Of a stretch of DNA of 42,940 bases, positions 25,487 to 37,452 are shown one piece after another (within the stretch, counting starts at the first letter, position 1; the number at the start of each line of letters is the position of its first letter). The notes beneath the pieces were generated by a model, which did not search any database, had not been told where the DNA came from, and worked only from the letters and a program-made list of their open reading frames with translations. A program made the translations under genes and the position numbers. Source of the DNA: Gammaproteobacteria bacterium (lineage in GTDB: Bacteria; Pseudomonadota; Gammaproteobacteria; GCA-001735895); assembly GCA_020354435.1 (NCBI GenBank), contig CP070646.1:1867641-1910580 (forward strand), given 5' to 3'.

Positions 25487-26452
25487 ATGTCCGTATACAC
25501 AACCGTCGAGCAGGCTCAGCTTGAACAGTTTTTGCAACGATACGAGCTGGGCGGGGCGCTATCACTCAAGCCCATTGCGGCTGGTATCACCAATACCAAT
25601 TATTACCTCGAAACCACGAGCGGAAGTTTCGTGCTCACCCTGTACGAACATCATAGTGATGACGAGCTCGATTATATGCTTGGCTTGCAGCGACATCTGG
25701 CCAATAAGTCTCTGTGCTGCGCCGCACCCGTGATGGATCGCCGGGGTGATTTGTACTCGAGCCTGAAACAACGCCCCGCCGCAATCATTCATCGCATCCA
25801 GGGTCAGGTGCAAACCCATCCCGGGCCTGAGCACTGCGCCCGGATCGGCGAGGAACTGGCCCGATTTCACCTGGCAGGGCGAGATTTTCAACTGGATCGT
25901 CGCAATCCCCGCGGCATCGAATGGTTACTCGCCGTCGGTGATATGCTCGATAGTGAGCTATCGCACGAGGATCGGCAGTTATTCTACGGTACGCTACGCG
26001 ACTTCCAGGCCCTCGATAACAGCACCCTGCCCAGCGGCGCAATTCACGCCGACCTGTTTCATGACAATGCGCTGTTCGTTGGTGACGAACTCAGCGGGAT
26101 TATCGATTTCGACTATGCCTGCTACGACAGTTTTATCTTCGATATCGCGGTGCTGTTAAACGACTGGTGTATCGATTCCGGGGCCGGTTTTCAGGAATCG
26201 CTGGTGACCGAAATACTCGATGGCTACCAACGACAGCGCAGGCTCAGCCGAGCGGAAATCTCCGCCCTGCCGCTGATGCTGCGCCTGGGCGCGTTGCGTT
26301 TCTGGTTTTCCCGGCTTTACGACAAGGTTTATCCACTCAGCGGTGAGCTGACCTTTATCAAGGACCCCGATTTATTTCGTGACATGCTGGCTGCGCGCAG
26401 CGAACAGGCGGAAAGGCTGGAACGGTTGTTTCTCCCACATTACATGGAATGA
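25487..26452 (+). CDS. thrB: Homoserine kinase, aminoglycoside-phosphotransferase fold
   Basis: This 321-residue kinase phosphorylates homoserine in threonine synthesis. It belongs to the APH/choline kinase-like form of ThrB, unrelated to the GHMP-type enzyme of E. coli. It begins MSVYTTVEQAQLEQFLQRY and has GITNTNYYLET (34-44), the catalytic loop H187-ADLFHDN194 and the metal-binding IDFDYA (206-211). The thrB next to polA is a Pseudomonas-like feature. It converges with mnmE, 38 bases between the stops. Confidence 0.93.
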   Translation: MSVYTTVEQAQLEQFLQRYELGGALSLKPIAAGITNTNYYLETTSGSFVLTLYEHHSDDELDYMLGLQRHLANKSLCCAAPVMDRRGDLYSSLKQRPAAIIHRIQGQVQTHPGPEHCARIGEELARFHLAGRDFQLDRRNPRGIEWLLAVGDMLDSELSHEDRQLFYGTLRDFQALDNSTLPSGAIHADLFHDNALFVGDELSGIIDFDYACYDSFIFDIAVLLNDWCIDSGAGFQESLVTEILDGYQRQRRLSRAEISALPLMLRLGALRFWFSRLYDKVYPLSGELTFIKDPDLFRDMLAARSEQAERLERLFLPHYME

Positions 26453-26490
26453 GAAGCAAGTCCAGGCAAAATCATGATGAGCCTGTGACC

Positions 26491-27825
26491 TCATTTTCCG
26501 ATGCAAAATGTGGAGAAAATTCGGCCCAGCAGATCGTCACTGCTGAACTCGCCGGTTATTTCGTTGAGCTGCTGCTGGACTTCACGCAAATCTTCCGCCA
26601 TGAGTTCTCCCGAACGGTCATTAATGAAACTGTCCGCTGCCTGCCGAATGCCGTCGCGCGCCCGCAGTAAAGCATCTACGTGACGCCTTCTCGCCATGAA
26701 AGCCTGGCTGTCCTGGTTATAGTCAGAAATCTGCCCGGTAATCCGTTCGATCAAGGCCTCCATACCATCGCCGCTCCGGGTCGAAACATAAATCGTGTTT
26801 TCCTGGTCGCGATCAGCCGGGGTAATCAGGTCACTCTTGTTAAAAACCCTCTGCAGATTGTCTGCAGGAAGCTGCTCGATAATCCGCTGGTCCGCCTCGG
26901 TCATACCTTTTTTTGCATCCACCAGATACAGGACAACGTCGGCTCCGGCGATGGCCTGCCATGCGCGCCGAATGCCTTCCTGTTCGACCGGGTTATCAGA
27001 CTCGCGTAAGCCAGCCGTATCCTGGACCTTAAGCGGTATCCCCTTGAGTGAAATATGCTCGCGCAAAACATCACGGGTGGTACCTTCGATTTCGGTAACG
27101 ATAGCTGCCTCGTATCCGGCAAGGTAATTCAGGAGGCTCGACTTGCCGGCATTGGGCAACCCCGCCAGAACCACGGTGAGTCCTTCCTGCAGTGTGCGAC
27201 CATGTTCGGCCTGTTCCAGCAATTCCAGCAGGTGGCGGCTGCAGTCTTCGAGTTTTTCGCCAATTTCGGCATTGTCGAGAAAATCGATTTCCTCTTCGGC
27301 AAAATCGAGCGCGGCCTCAATATAGACCCGCAGGCTGATAACTTCCTCGACCAGCACATGCACCTGCTCGGAGAAACGGCCCTCCAGCGAACGCATCGCG
27401 GCACGCGTGGCGGCGCGACTACCCGAGTCGATCAGGTCGGCAATTGCCTCGGCCTGGGTCAGGTCGATTTTGCCGTTGAGAAAGGCGCGCTCGGAAAATT
27501 CTCCGGCACGCGCAAGACGGGCGCCGAGTTCACATAACCGCTGCAGCAGCATATCGAGCAGGATTGGCCCGCCGTGGGCCTGGATCTCGACGCAGTCTTC
27601 GCCGCTGAAACTGTGCGGCTGCCTGAAATACAGGCACAAGCCGTGATCGAGAACCTCGCCGTCGGCGTCGAAAAAACGACGAAACTGGATCTTGCCGGGA
27701 TCAATCTTGCTGGCGCTGATCGCCTCGCCAATCTCGAGGGCGCGCGGTCCGGACAGGCGCAGGATACCGATACCGCCGGTACCGGGAGGTGTCGCAATCG
27801 CGGCGATCGTGTCATGCTCTGGCAT
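26491..27825 (-). CDS. mnmE: tRNA modification GTPase MnmE (TrmE)
   Basis: This 444-residue GTPase works with MnmG to add the aminomethyl or carboxymethylaminomethyl group to U34 of certain tRNAs. The N-terminal tetrahydrofolate-binding domain (DTIAAIATPPGTGGIGILRLSG) is followed by a helical domain and an inserted G domain: G1 GLPNAGKSS (222-230), IEGTTRD (G2), DTAG (269-272) and NKSD (329-332). The C-terminal FCIGK, whose cysteine is needed for modification, is intact. It lies 27 bases after yidC on the same strand. In many gammaproteobacteria mnmG, rsmG, parA and parB follow; here they do not. Confidence 0.97.
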   Translation of the reverse strand: MPEHDTIAAIATPPGTGGIGILRLSGPRALEIGEAISASKIDPGKIQFRRFFDADGEVLDHGLCLYFRQPHSFSGEDCVEIQAHGGPILLDMLLQRLCELGARLARAGEFSERAFLNGKIDLTQAEAIADLIDSGSRAATRAAMRSLEGRFSEQVHVLVEEVISLRVYIEAALDFAEEEIDFLDNAEIGEKLEDCSRHLLELLEQAEHGRTLQEGLTVVLAGLPNAGKSSLLNYLAGYEAAIVTEIEGTTRDVLREHISLKGIPLKVQDTAGLRESDNPVEQEGIRRAWQAIAGADVVLYLVDAKKGMTEADQRIIEQLPADNLQRVFNKSDLITPADRDQENTIYVSTRSGDGMEALIERITGQISDYNQDSQAFMARRRHVDALLRARDGIRQAADSFINDRSGELMAEDLREVQQQLNEITGEFSSDDLLGRIFSTFCIGK

Positions 27826-27852
27826 GGTATTTGAACCGGGTACGGCCCTGGC

Positions 27853-29523
27853 TTACTTGGGCGCGGATTCGATACGTTTGGTGATGACCCACTGTTGTGC
27901 TATCGACAACACGTTGTTGATGACCCAGTATAACACCAGCCCTGCCGGGAAGAAGGCAAAGAAGATAGTGAACACGAACGGCAAGGCCATCATGATCTTG
28001 GCCTGAATCGGATCCGGTGGGGGCGGATTGAGCTTTTGCTGGATCACCATGCTGATACCCATCAGGATCGGCAACACGAAGTATGGATCCATCACCGACA
28101 AATCCTTGATCCAGAAGATAAACGGCGCCTGCCGCAAATCGACGCTTTCCAGCAGCGCCCAGTAAAGCGCGATGAATACCGGTATCTGCACCAGGATCGG
28201 CAGGCAGCCGCCCATCGGGTTGATCTTTTCGGTCTTGTACAGCTCCATCATCGCCTGATTCATTTTCTGACGATCGTCGCCGTAGCGCTCCTTCAGGGTC
28301 TTCAGGCGCGGGCTGACCTTACGCATCTTCGCCATCGAGCGATAACTGGTTTCCGACAGCTTGTAGAATAGCGCCTTGACCGTCAACGTCAGCAGTATGA
28401 TCGCCACACCCCAGTTACCGACAAAGCTGTGATACCAGGAGAGCAGCCAGTACAGCGGTTTGGACAGGAAGGTCAGCACACCGTAGTCGACGGTTAGATC
28501 GAGACCAGGGGCGATTTCTTCGAGACGGTTGACGATCTTGGGACCAACAAACAGCTGGCTCGAAAACTCACCGCTGCCGCCGGCCGGTACCAGCAGGTTT
28601 TGCGAGCGCAGACCAATGGTATAGGTCGCTGGATTACGGCGCGTGTTGGCAATCGTGTAGACGAGATTCTGATCTTCCTGTCCGGGAATCCAGGCCGATA
28701 GAAAATAGTGTTGAATCATCGCAATCCAGCCGCCCGTGGATTCGAGTTTCAGTTGGCTGTCTTCCATATCGTCGAAATCGACTTTTTCGTACTTGGCTTC
28801 TTCGTTGTAGTAAACCGAACCGGTATAGGTATACAACAGGCGCGAGGTTTCCAGCGGTCGAGTACGCTGAATTTGCCGATATTCGCTGCCCTGCCAGTCC
28901 TGCGCGGATTTGTTTTCGACTCGATGTTTCACATCGATCAGGTAATCGCCGCGCCTGAAATGGTAGCTTTTAACCACCTCGATGCCGTCCCGATTCCAGC
29001 GTAAGGGCACGACAAGCTCATCCTGCCCTTCCGCCAGCTCGTACTCCAGCTGCTCGGCCTGATAAGTGCTGTGATGGGTAGGCGCCAGTTCCTGCTTGTT
29101 ACGCAACCCGCTTTGCAGAATGTGCGCGGAGTTTTGATCGCTATGCGCCAGTTCTAGCCAGTCGTCCGGCTGCTCCAGAGAGGTTGGATATTTTTTCAGT
29201 TTAAGCGAACGCAAGACGCCGCCGCGAGTATCGATCAACGCCTGCACGACATCGGTATCAATACGTAACAATTGTTGCGTCGGCGTTTGCGTGATTTGTC
29301 CGTCAGCGCTGGTGGTCGAACTGACGGCGCTGCCGCTAATGCTATCTGCCTGTTCGGGTAAATCGTCGATATCGATAGCCGCCTGCTGGCCGGAACTGTC
29401 GACGGTGGTTTCGGCTTCGCTGACCGGCGCCGGCCCGGGGCCATAATCCGCCTGCCATTGTTGATATAACAGCATGGCAACGAAAATCAGTGCAGCAAAC
29501 AGAAACAGCCGCGAGTTATCCAT
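27853..29523 (-). CDS. yidC: Membrane protein insertase YidC
   Basis: This 556-residue inner-membrane insertase has an N-terminal membrane anchor (MDNSRLFLFAALIFVAMLLY), a low-complexity linker rich in T, S and Q, a large periplasmic beta-sandwich domain (about 75-330), and a C-terminal Oxa1-type core with five membrane segments (from LTFLSKPLYWLLSWYHSFVGNWG). The positively charged hairpin MRKVSPRLKTLKERYGDDRQKM is the insertase's cytoplasmic loop. I start at ATG 29521-29523, which gives the classical Gram-negative start; an in-frame upstream ATG would add 42 residues lying wholly inside yidD. It overlaps yidD by eight bases. Confidence 0.97.
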   Translation of the reverse strand: MDNSRLFLFAALIFVAMLLYQQWQADYGPGPAPVSEAETTVDSSGQQAAIDIDDLPEQADSISGSAVSSTTSADGQITQTPTQQLLRIDTDVVQALIDTRGGVLRSLKLKKYPTSLEQPDDWLELAHSDQNSAHILQSGLRNKQELAPTHHSTYQAEQLEYELAEGQDELVVPLRWNRDGIEVVKSYHFRRGDYLIDVKHRVENKSAQDWQGSEYRQIQRTRPLETSRLLYTYTGSVYYNEEAKYEKVDFDDMEDSQLKLESTGGWIAMIQHYFLSAWIPGQEDQNLVYTIANTRRNPATYTIGLRSQNLLVPAGGSGEFSSQLFVGPKIVNRLEEIAPGLDLTVDYGVLTFLSKPLYWLLSWYHSFVGNWGVAIILLTLTVKALFYKLSETSYRSMAKMRKVSPRLKTLKERYGDDRQKMNQAMMELYKTEKINPMGGCLPILVQIPVFIALYWALLESVDLRQAPFIFWIKDLSVMDPYFVLPILMGISMVIQQKLNPPPPDPIQAKIMMALPFVFTIFFAFFPAGLVLYWVINNVLSIAQQWVITKRIESAPK

Positions 29524-29752
29524 GGCGGTGCTCCGCGCCGTGACCCGGTACCGGATCATAACCTCCGGCATGCCACGGATGGCAGCTGCCGACCCGTTTG
29601 CAGGCCAGCCAAAGGCCACGCACCACGCCATGCACTTCGACTGCTTCACGCGCGTATTGCGAACAGGTCGGCGTATAGCGGCAATTGTTACCGAGGAAAG
29701 GACTCAGCAGGTAGCTATAAGCTTGAATAAATAGGATCAGGAGTTTTCGCAT
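29516..29752 (-). CDS. yidD: Membrane protein insertion efficiency factor YidD
   Basis: This 78-residue membrane-associated protein helps YidC-dependent insertion. It has the family core IQAYSYLLSPFLGNNCRYTPTCSQYA, with its conserved cysteines, and GSCHPWHAGGYDPVP. It overlaps rnpA upstream by 16 bases and yidC downstream by eight bases, as is normal for the rpmH-rnpA-yidD-yidC block. Confidence 0.96.
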   Translation of the reverse strand: MRKLLILFIQAYSYLLSPFLGNNCRYTPTCSQYAREAVEVHGVVRGLWLACKRVGSCHPWHAGGYDPVPGHGAEHRHG

Positions 29753-30105
29753 TGCTTGATGATGCTGTTCCAGTGTTGCTCCAGGGCCTTTCGGATCTCT
29801 GCCGGTTCAGCCGCCAGAATTTCACGTCTAACCATAACTACCATATCCCGTGCCGGCAACCGATGCTGATTCCTGCGAAAGCTTTCGCGAAATAGTCGTT
29901 TTAGCGCATTGCGCCTCACCGCCCTCGGTATCTGTTTCCTGGCAATAGCAAATCCCAGGCGAGGGCAGTCACCCGGATTCTTCGCAACCAGGATTGTCAT
30001 CCAGGCGTCGCTGCGTCGAATATTGTTCTTAAAAACCTGCTGGAAATCGATCGCGCGGGTTAATTTCAGCCGTCTCGGGAAAGACTCGCTGATATTTTCA
30101 CCCAC
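29737..30105 (-). CDS. rnpA: Ribonuclease P protein component
   Basis: This 122-residue basic protein binds the RNase P RNA to mature tRNA 5' ends. The signature RLGFAIARKQIPRAVRRNALKRLFRESFR includes the RNR motif. The start is GTG at 30103-30105, one base after the rpmH stop (30107-30109); the stop region GTAAGGTGG may supply the ribosome-binding bases, so translation is likely coupled to rpmH. E. coli rnpA also uses GTG. Confidence 0.96.
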   Translation of the reverse strand: MGENISESFPRRLKLTRAIDFQQVFKNNIRRSDAWMTILVAKNPGDCPRLGFAIARKQIPRAVRRNALKRLFRESFRRNQHRLPARDMVVMVRREILAAEPAEIRKALEQHWNSIIKQCENS

Positions 30106-30106
30106 C

Positions 30107-30241
30107 TTACGGAGTCAGGCGAGCTCTGCCCTTTGCCCGACGAGCGCGAATTACGCTACGACCACCGCGGGTTTGCATACGCGCGCGAAATCCGTGCGTT
30201 CTGGCACGCTTGAGATTACTGGGCTGAAATGTACGTTTCAT
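30107..30241 (-). CDS. rpmH: Large-subunit ribosomal protein L34
   Basis: This 44-residue basic protein ([20 protein letters not shown]..., ending RARLTP) is ribosomal protein L34, with start ATG 30239-30241 and stop TAA 30107-30109. It leads the leftward rpmH-rnpA-yidD-yidC-mnmE operon next to the origin. Compared with E. coli L34 the sequence carries extra arginines ([17 protein letters not shown]). Confidence 0.97.
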   Translation of the reverse strand: MKRTFQPSNLKRARTHGFRARMQTRGGRSVIRARRAKGRARLTP

Positions 30242-30288
30242 GGCAAACGCCTCGGCTTAACAGTTGTCGATTTCAACAAAGGCGCGAC

Positions 30289-30317
30289 AATGTACTGGTA
30301 GAGCCGCTCGACGTCAA
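30289..30317 (-). promoter_or_regulatory. rpmH promoter
   Basis: On the - strand, TTGACG (30312-30317) and TACATT (30289-30294) are spaced 17 bases apart, 48 bases upstream of the rpmH ATG. This is a good sigma-70 match at the expected place. A second perfect TATAAT lies further up (30351-30356 on the - strand) without a good -35. Confidence 0.7.
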
Positions 30318-30431
30318 TATTTAATTGAATTTAAACGCCATTTTTTGGCCATTATAATAGTCGTCTCGGCAGAACCGCATAATTTGTGCACAAAACTTTC
30401 GACTTTTTGCATCGGCCCTCTTTGCTCGGGC

Positions 30432-30440
30432 TGTGGATAA
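30432..30440 (-). promoter_or_regulatory. DnaA box (perfect, TTATCCACA on the - strand)
   Basis: TGTGGATAA on the + strand is the exact complement of the consensus DnaA box. It lies one base before the -10-like TATAAT (30442-30447) that probably belongs to dnaA, so bound DnaA could repress its own promoter. Confidence 0.85.
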
Positions 30441-30441
30441 G

Positions 30442-30447
30442 TATAAT
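30442..30447 (+). promoter_or_regulatory. Likely dnaA promoter -10 element
   Basis: A perfect TATAAT directly follows the DnaA box. No good -35 is found 17 bases upstream (TTTGCT at 30421 is 15 bases away). The placement suggests autoregulation by DnaA. The leader to the start codon would be about 160 bases. Confidence 0.5.
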
Positions 30448-30526
30448 ATTGTCACCCTGCCAGTCGTAGTTCGGGAATTGTCCGCCAGACGGGCAAAATG
30501 ACGGCAAAAACACTAATTTTAACGGC

Positions 30527-30564
30527 TTTTCCCGCCCTGAGCGACGCTGTCGCCCTCGGGAAGC
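30527..30564 (+). promoter_or_regulatory. Strong nested hairpin in the dnaA leader
   Basis: GC(TT)TTCCCG pairs with CGGGAAGC (30525-30534 with 30557-30564) and an inner stem GCGAC-GCT-GTCGC (30541-30553) sits in its loop. A second small stem CCGC/GCGG lies about ten bases further (30571-30586). No T-run follows, so this is not a terminator. It could control dnaA translation or be a binding site. Confidence 0.4.
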
Positions 30565-30611
30565 TATACAGTCCGCGCCTTATTGCGGCCTAGGTTTTAA
30601 GCGAAATTATT

Positions 30612-31928
30612 TTGAATCTAATCTGGCAACAGTGTATTTCCTGTCTTGAGGGTGAAATCAGCGAGCAGCAGCTCAATACCTGGATTTTGCCGCTACAGGC
30701 GGAACAGGATCTGAATACGCTCAAACTGCTGGCGCCGAATCGCTTTGTCATGGACTGGGTTCGCAAGCACTTCCTCGAACGAATTCGCGAACTCGTAACC
30801 AGTCTCGACGACAGCAAATCGATTTCCGTCAGCCTGTCGATTGGTTCCCAGGCGCGGGAAGCCGATGTCGATACCAACCCGAGCACGCCAACACCACGCG
30901 CCTACCGTTCTTCGGGATTGAACGAGTCGCAAAAGTTCAAGAATTTCGTCGAAGGCAAATCGAATCAACTGGCCCGCGCGGCATCAATCCAGATCAGTAG
31001 TAACCCTGGTTCTGAATACAACCCGCTCTATATTTATGGCGGGGTTGGGCTTGGTAAAACTCACCTGATGCACGCAATCGGCAACCAGATTCGCGAAAAC
31101 AATCCCGAGGCCAATATCCTCTACGTTAACTGCGAACGCTTCGTATCGGATATGGTCAAGGCGCTGCAGCACAGCCGCATGAACGATTTCAAGAATTCTT
31201 ATCGCAGCCTGGATGCCCTGCTAATCGACGATATTCAATTTCTCGCCGACAAAAGCCGCTCCCAGGAAGAATTTTTCCATACCTTCAACTCGCTTTACGA
31301 AGCCCGTGCACAAATGGTTATCACCTGCGATCGCTTCCCCAAGGAAATCGAAGGACTGGAAGACCGGATTCGGTCGCGACTAGGCTGGGGTCTTGCGGTC
31401 GATATAAAACCACCCGACCTCGAGACCCGCGTAGCGATTCTCAATAGCAAGGCAGAACTCGCTAACGCCGATGTACCGGACGACGTTGCATTTTTCATCG
31501 CCGAAAGATTTAAATCGAATATCCGAGAACTCGAGGGCGCGCTAAAGCGTGTCGTTGCACATGCTCGCTTTACCGGCGAGCCAATCACGCAGGATTTCGC
31601 GCGCCAGGCGCTGAAGGAATTACTCGCGGTTCAGGATAAACCGATTACGATCGATAACATACAGAAGCTTGTCGCCGAGTATTTCAAGATCCGGGTTGCC
31701 GATCTGCTATCCAGCCGACGCAATCGCTCGATCACCCGACCCCGGCAAATAGCAATGGCGTTGGCCAAATCCTTGACGCGACACAGTTTGCCGGAAATAG
31801 GCAATGCCTTCGGCGGGCGTGATCACACCACTGTTTTACACGCTTGTCGCAAGGTCGAGGAGTTACGCAGTGAAGATCGACGAATCGATGAGGATTATGA
31901 AATTCTGGCCCGTATGCTGAGTAATTAA
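30612..31928 (+). CDS. dnaA: Chromosomal replication initiator DnaA
   Basis: This 438-residue AAA+ initiator melts oriC and loads the DnaB helicase. Domain I (about 1-80, [17 protein letters not shown]) contacts DnaB; the linker is short; domain III has Walker A GGVGLGKT (143-150) and Walker [10 protein letters not shown]; domain IV ends with the DnaA-box-binding signature [22 protein letters not shown]. The start is an unusual TTG at 30612-30614: it gives the family start LIWQQC, and no ATG is available nearby. The ribosome-binding site is weak. A weak start and structured leader suggest limited expression. E. coli DnaA has 467 residues; the difference is mainly in the linker. Confidence 0.97.
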   Translation: MNLIWQQCISCLEGEISEQQLNTWILPLQAEQDLNTLKLLAPNRFVMDWVRKHFLERIRELVTSLDDSKSISVSLSIGSQAREADVDTNPSTPTPRAYRSSGLNESQKFKNFVEGKSNQLARAASIQISSNPGSEYNPLYIYGGVGLGKTHLMHAIGNQIRENNPEANILYVNCERFVSDMVKALQHSRMNDFKNSYRSLDALLIDDIQFLADKSRSQEEFFHTFNSLYEARAQMVITCDRFPKEIEGLEDRIRSRLGWGLAVDIKPPDLETRVAILNSKAELANADVPDDVAFFIAERFKSNIRELEGALKRVVAHARFTGEPITQDFARQALKELLAVQDKPITIDNIQKLVAEYFKIRVADLLSSRRNRSITRPRQIAMALAKSLTRHSLPEIGNAFGGRDHTTVLHACRKVEELRSEDRRIDEDYEILARMLSN

Positions 31929-31956
31929 ACCGATTAATAACAATCCGTTGGCGGCC

Positions 31957-31965
31957 TGTGGATAA
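31957..31965 (-). promoter_or_regulatory. DnaA box (perfect)
   Basis: TGTGGATAA on the + strand, that is TTATCCACA on the - strand, 29 bases past the dnaA stop. Confidence 0.85.
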
Positions 31966-32002
31966 GTGGTTGATAAAAAGAACCGGGGTTTTTTTCCTGC
32001 AG

Positions 32003-32011
32003 TTATACACA
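32003..32011 (+). promoter_or_regulatory. DnaA box (TTATACACA)
   Basis: TTATACACA matches the consensus TTATNCACA on the + strand. It faces the perfect box 37 bases upstream. Confidence 0.8.
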
Positions 32012-32138
32012 GTTTAGTCAGAGGCTACGGACAGGAAAAGAGAGAATAATAGTTAAGTAAACCGTTGAAAATAAAAGAGTTCCTAGAGTTGTCAAATATT
32101 TCAGAGTTACTAATAAACACAGCAAGTTAGATATTTAA

Positions 32139-33239
32139 ATGAAAACAACTATTAAAAGAGAAGATATACTTATACCTCTTCAGCAAGTAATCGGAGCGGT
32201 TGAGCGCAGGCAGACGCTGCCTATTCTCGGCAACGTGCTCCTCAGGTCAACGGGTGGTGACTTGAGTTTGACAGCAACAGATCTGGAAATCGAAATGGTT
32301 GCCAGCGTGATTGCGGATGACGGTGAAGATTTTCAGACAACGATCCCAGCGCGAAAACTGCTCGATATTTGCAAGGCATTACCGGAGGGCTCATCGATAA
32401 ACTTCAATATTGATGAGAACCGCGTTTCCCTGACTTCAGCGCGTAGCCGATTCACTCTGGCGTCTTTACCGGCCAAGGACTTCCCAGGTCTTGACGAGAT
32501 AGAAGCTCAGCAATCCTTTTCCATTCCCCAGGATCAGTTCAAATCACTGTTCGAAAAGACTTCGTTTGCAATGGCGCAGCAAGATGTGCGTTATTACCTG
32601 AACGGTATTTTGATGGAGTTAACCGCGGGAATGGTACGACTGGTTGCAACAGATGGTCACAGGCTCGCGCTTAGCGAAGTTGAGCTTGAAACCGGAGCCG
32701 AACAGGACAAGCAATTGATTATCCCGCGCAAGGCCGTACTCGAATTGGCGCGCTTGCTCGATACCAGCGATAGTCCTGTGAAATGTATTCTGAGTCAGAA
32801 TCATTTGCGCGTTGAAACCGGCGCACTGCTTTTCACAACCAAGTTGATCGACGGAAAGTTTCCCGATTACCAGCGGGTCATCCCGGTAGACGGTAACAAG
32901 ACGATGGAGGTCGAAAGAGATACGCTGAAGCAGTCGTTGAGCCGGATCTCGATTCTGTCCAACGAAAAGTACCGGGGCATTCGTTTGAGTTTGTCCGACG
33001 GTAACCTGGCGATCCAGGCGAACAATCCCGACCAGGAAGAGGCCGAGGAGGAATTACCGGTCGATTACAGTGAAGAGGATATGGAAATCGGATTTAATGT
33101 AACTTATCTGATCGATGTTCTGAACGTGCTCAACTCAGACAAGGTACAGGTCAAATTGAAAGACGCCAACAGCAGCGCAATTATCAGCGATAGCGAGGAT
33201 ACCTCCAGTCTTTACGTTGTCATGCCGATGCGATTATAG
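32139..33239 (+). CDS. dnaN: DNA polymerase III beta subunit (sliding clamp)
   Basis: This 366-residue ring-forming clamp tethers DNA polymerase III and many repair proteins to DNA. It starts MKTTIKREDILIPLQQVIGAVERRQTLPIL and ends with the peptide-binding C-terminus YVVMPMRL, exactly as in the family; three clamp repeats of about 120 residues are recognisable. The start lies in AT-rich DNA with a weak ribosome-binding site. recF follows after 17 bases. Confidence 0.98.
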   Translation: MKTTIKREDILIPLQQVIGAVERRQTLPILGNVLLRSTGGDLSLTATDLEIEMVASVIADDGEDFQTTIPARKLLDICKALPEGSSINFNIDENRVSLTSARSRFTLASLPAKDFPGLDEIEAQQSFSIPQDQFKSLFEKTSFAMAQQDVRYYLNGILMELTAGMVRLVATDGHRLALSEVELETGAEQDKQLIIPRKAVLELARLLDTSDSPVKCILSQNHLRVETGALLFTTKLIDGKFPDYQRVIPVDGNKTMEVERDTLKQSLSRISILSNEKYRGIRLSLSDGNLAIQANNPDQEEAEEELPVDYSEEDMEIGFNVTYLIDVLNVLNSDKVQVKLKDANSSAIISDSEDTSSLYVVMPMRL

Positions 33240-33256
33240 GGAATCCAGGCAAGGCC

Positions 33257-36740
<3,484 letters not shown>

Positions 36741-36741
<1 letters not shown>

Positions 36742-36755
36742 CCGGAAATTCCGGC
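36741..36755. terminator. Hairpin at the gyrB stop
   Basis: GCCGGAA-A-TTCCGGC is a perfect palindrome starting at the last base of the gyrB stop codon. No T-run follows on either strand, so it is at best a weak or Rho-assisted end signal. Confidence 0.35.
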
Positions 36756-36776
36756 CCAGAATGGAATCTGTTTGAT

Positions 36777-36835
36777 CCAATATTCAGCAAGCCCTTGATT
36801 TTATTGAAATAATCCCTATATAAGACCAATATTCA
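36777..36835 (+). promoter_or_regulatory. lemA promoter flanked by two CCAATATTCA repeats
   Basis: TTGATT (36795-36800) and TATATA (36817-36822), spaced 16, form a likely sigma-70 promoter. The ten-base repeat CCAATATTCA occurs twice, at 36777-36786 and 36826-36835, one on each side of the promoter. Ribosome-binding GGAG lies at 36844-36847. The repeats look like operator sites. Confidence 0.5.
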
Positions 36836-36854
36836 ATAAAAACGGAGCAATCCA

Positions 36855-37430
36855 ATGGATGTTGGCAGCATAATTTTCTGGGCCGCTATCATACTGTTGG
36901 CGATTTATATCGTCAGCATGTACAACCACCTGGTACGTCTCAAGCACAATGTTTCCAAGGCCTGGTCGAACATCGACGTGCTGCTGAAACAACGGCACGA
37001 TGAAATCCCCAAGCTGGTCGAAACCTGCAAGCAGTATATGAAGTTCGAGCAGGAAACCCTGGAAAGGGTCATGCAGGCGCGGTCGCGCGTATCAGAGGCA
37101 CGTCAAAACCAGGATGTTCCAGGCCTGGGTATTGCCGAGGGGGCCCTGAGAATGGGGCTGGGCCAGCTGTTCGCGGTGGCCGAGGATTACCCGGAGTTGC
37201 GAGCCAACGAAAATTTTCAGCATTTGCAGGGTCGGATTAGCTCACTGGAGAACAGCATTGCCGATCGTCGCGAATTCTATAACGAGTCGGTCAACATCAA
37301 TAACATCGGAATCGAGCAGTTTCCGGACATTATCGTTGCCCGTCTGTTCGGTTTTGGACCCAGAGATTTGCTCGAGTTCGAAGCCGAGGAAATAGACGAC
37401 GTCAACGTCAAGCAACTTTTCCAGACTTAA
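36855..37430 (+). CDS. lemA: LemA family membrane protein
   Basis: This 191-residue protein has one N-terminal membrane segment (about 6-26) and a long helical cytoplasmic or periplasmic domain. Family stretches are YNHLVRLKHNVSKAWSNIDVLLKQRHDEIPKLVE and the final IARLFGF. LemA proteins are widespread but their function is poorly known, with links to envelope stress. It starts the rightward run of genes after gyrB; the partner gene follows after 22 bases, a recurrent LemA-GIDE pairing. Confidence 0.93.
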   Translation: MDVGSIIFWAAIILLAIYIVSMYNHLVRLKHNVSKAWSNIDVLLKQRHDEIPKLVETCKQYMKFEQETLERVMQARSRVSEARQNQDVPGLGIAEGALRMGLGQLFAVAEDYPELRANENFQHLQGRISSLENSIADRREFYNESVNINNIGIEQFPDIIVARLFGFGPRDLLEFEAEEIDDVNVKQLFQT

Positions 37431-37452
37431 TCTCCAGGGCTTGTGCCTGGCC

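Larger units (their letters stand above)
30242..30611. other. rpmH-dnaA intergenic region, candidate oriC (left part)
   Basis: This 370-base gap contains a consensus DnaA box TGTGGATAA (30432-30440), a degenerate palindromic box TTTGTGCACAA (30383-30393), AT-rich sequence around 30318-30360, and the divergent promoters of rpmH and dnaA. In Pseudomonas the origin lies in this gap. Only one perfect box is present, so it may share origin function with the dnaA-dnaN gap. No protein gene fits here. Confidence 0.55.
31929..32138. other. dnaA-dnaN intergenic region with DnaA boxes and AT-rich stretch (oriC candidate, right part)
   Basis: This 210-base gap holds two DnaA boxes, TGTGGATAA (31957-31965) and TTATACACA (32003-32011), followed by about 100 bases of strongly AT-rich DNA (32035-32138) that could act as the unwinding element and contains the dnaN promoter (TTGTCA at 32089 region, weak -10). 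The divergent orientation of genes on either side and the box/AT-rich layout fit a bacterial origin. In Bacillus and some other bacteria the unwinding site lies in this gap. Confidence 0.55.
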
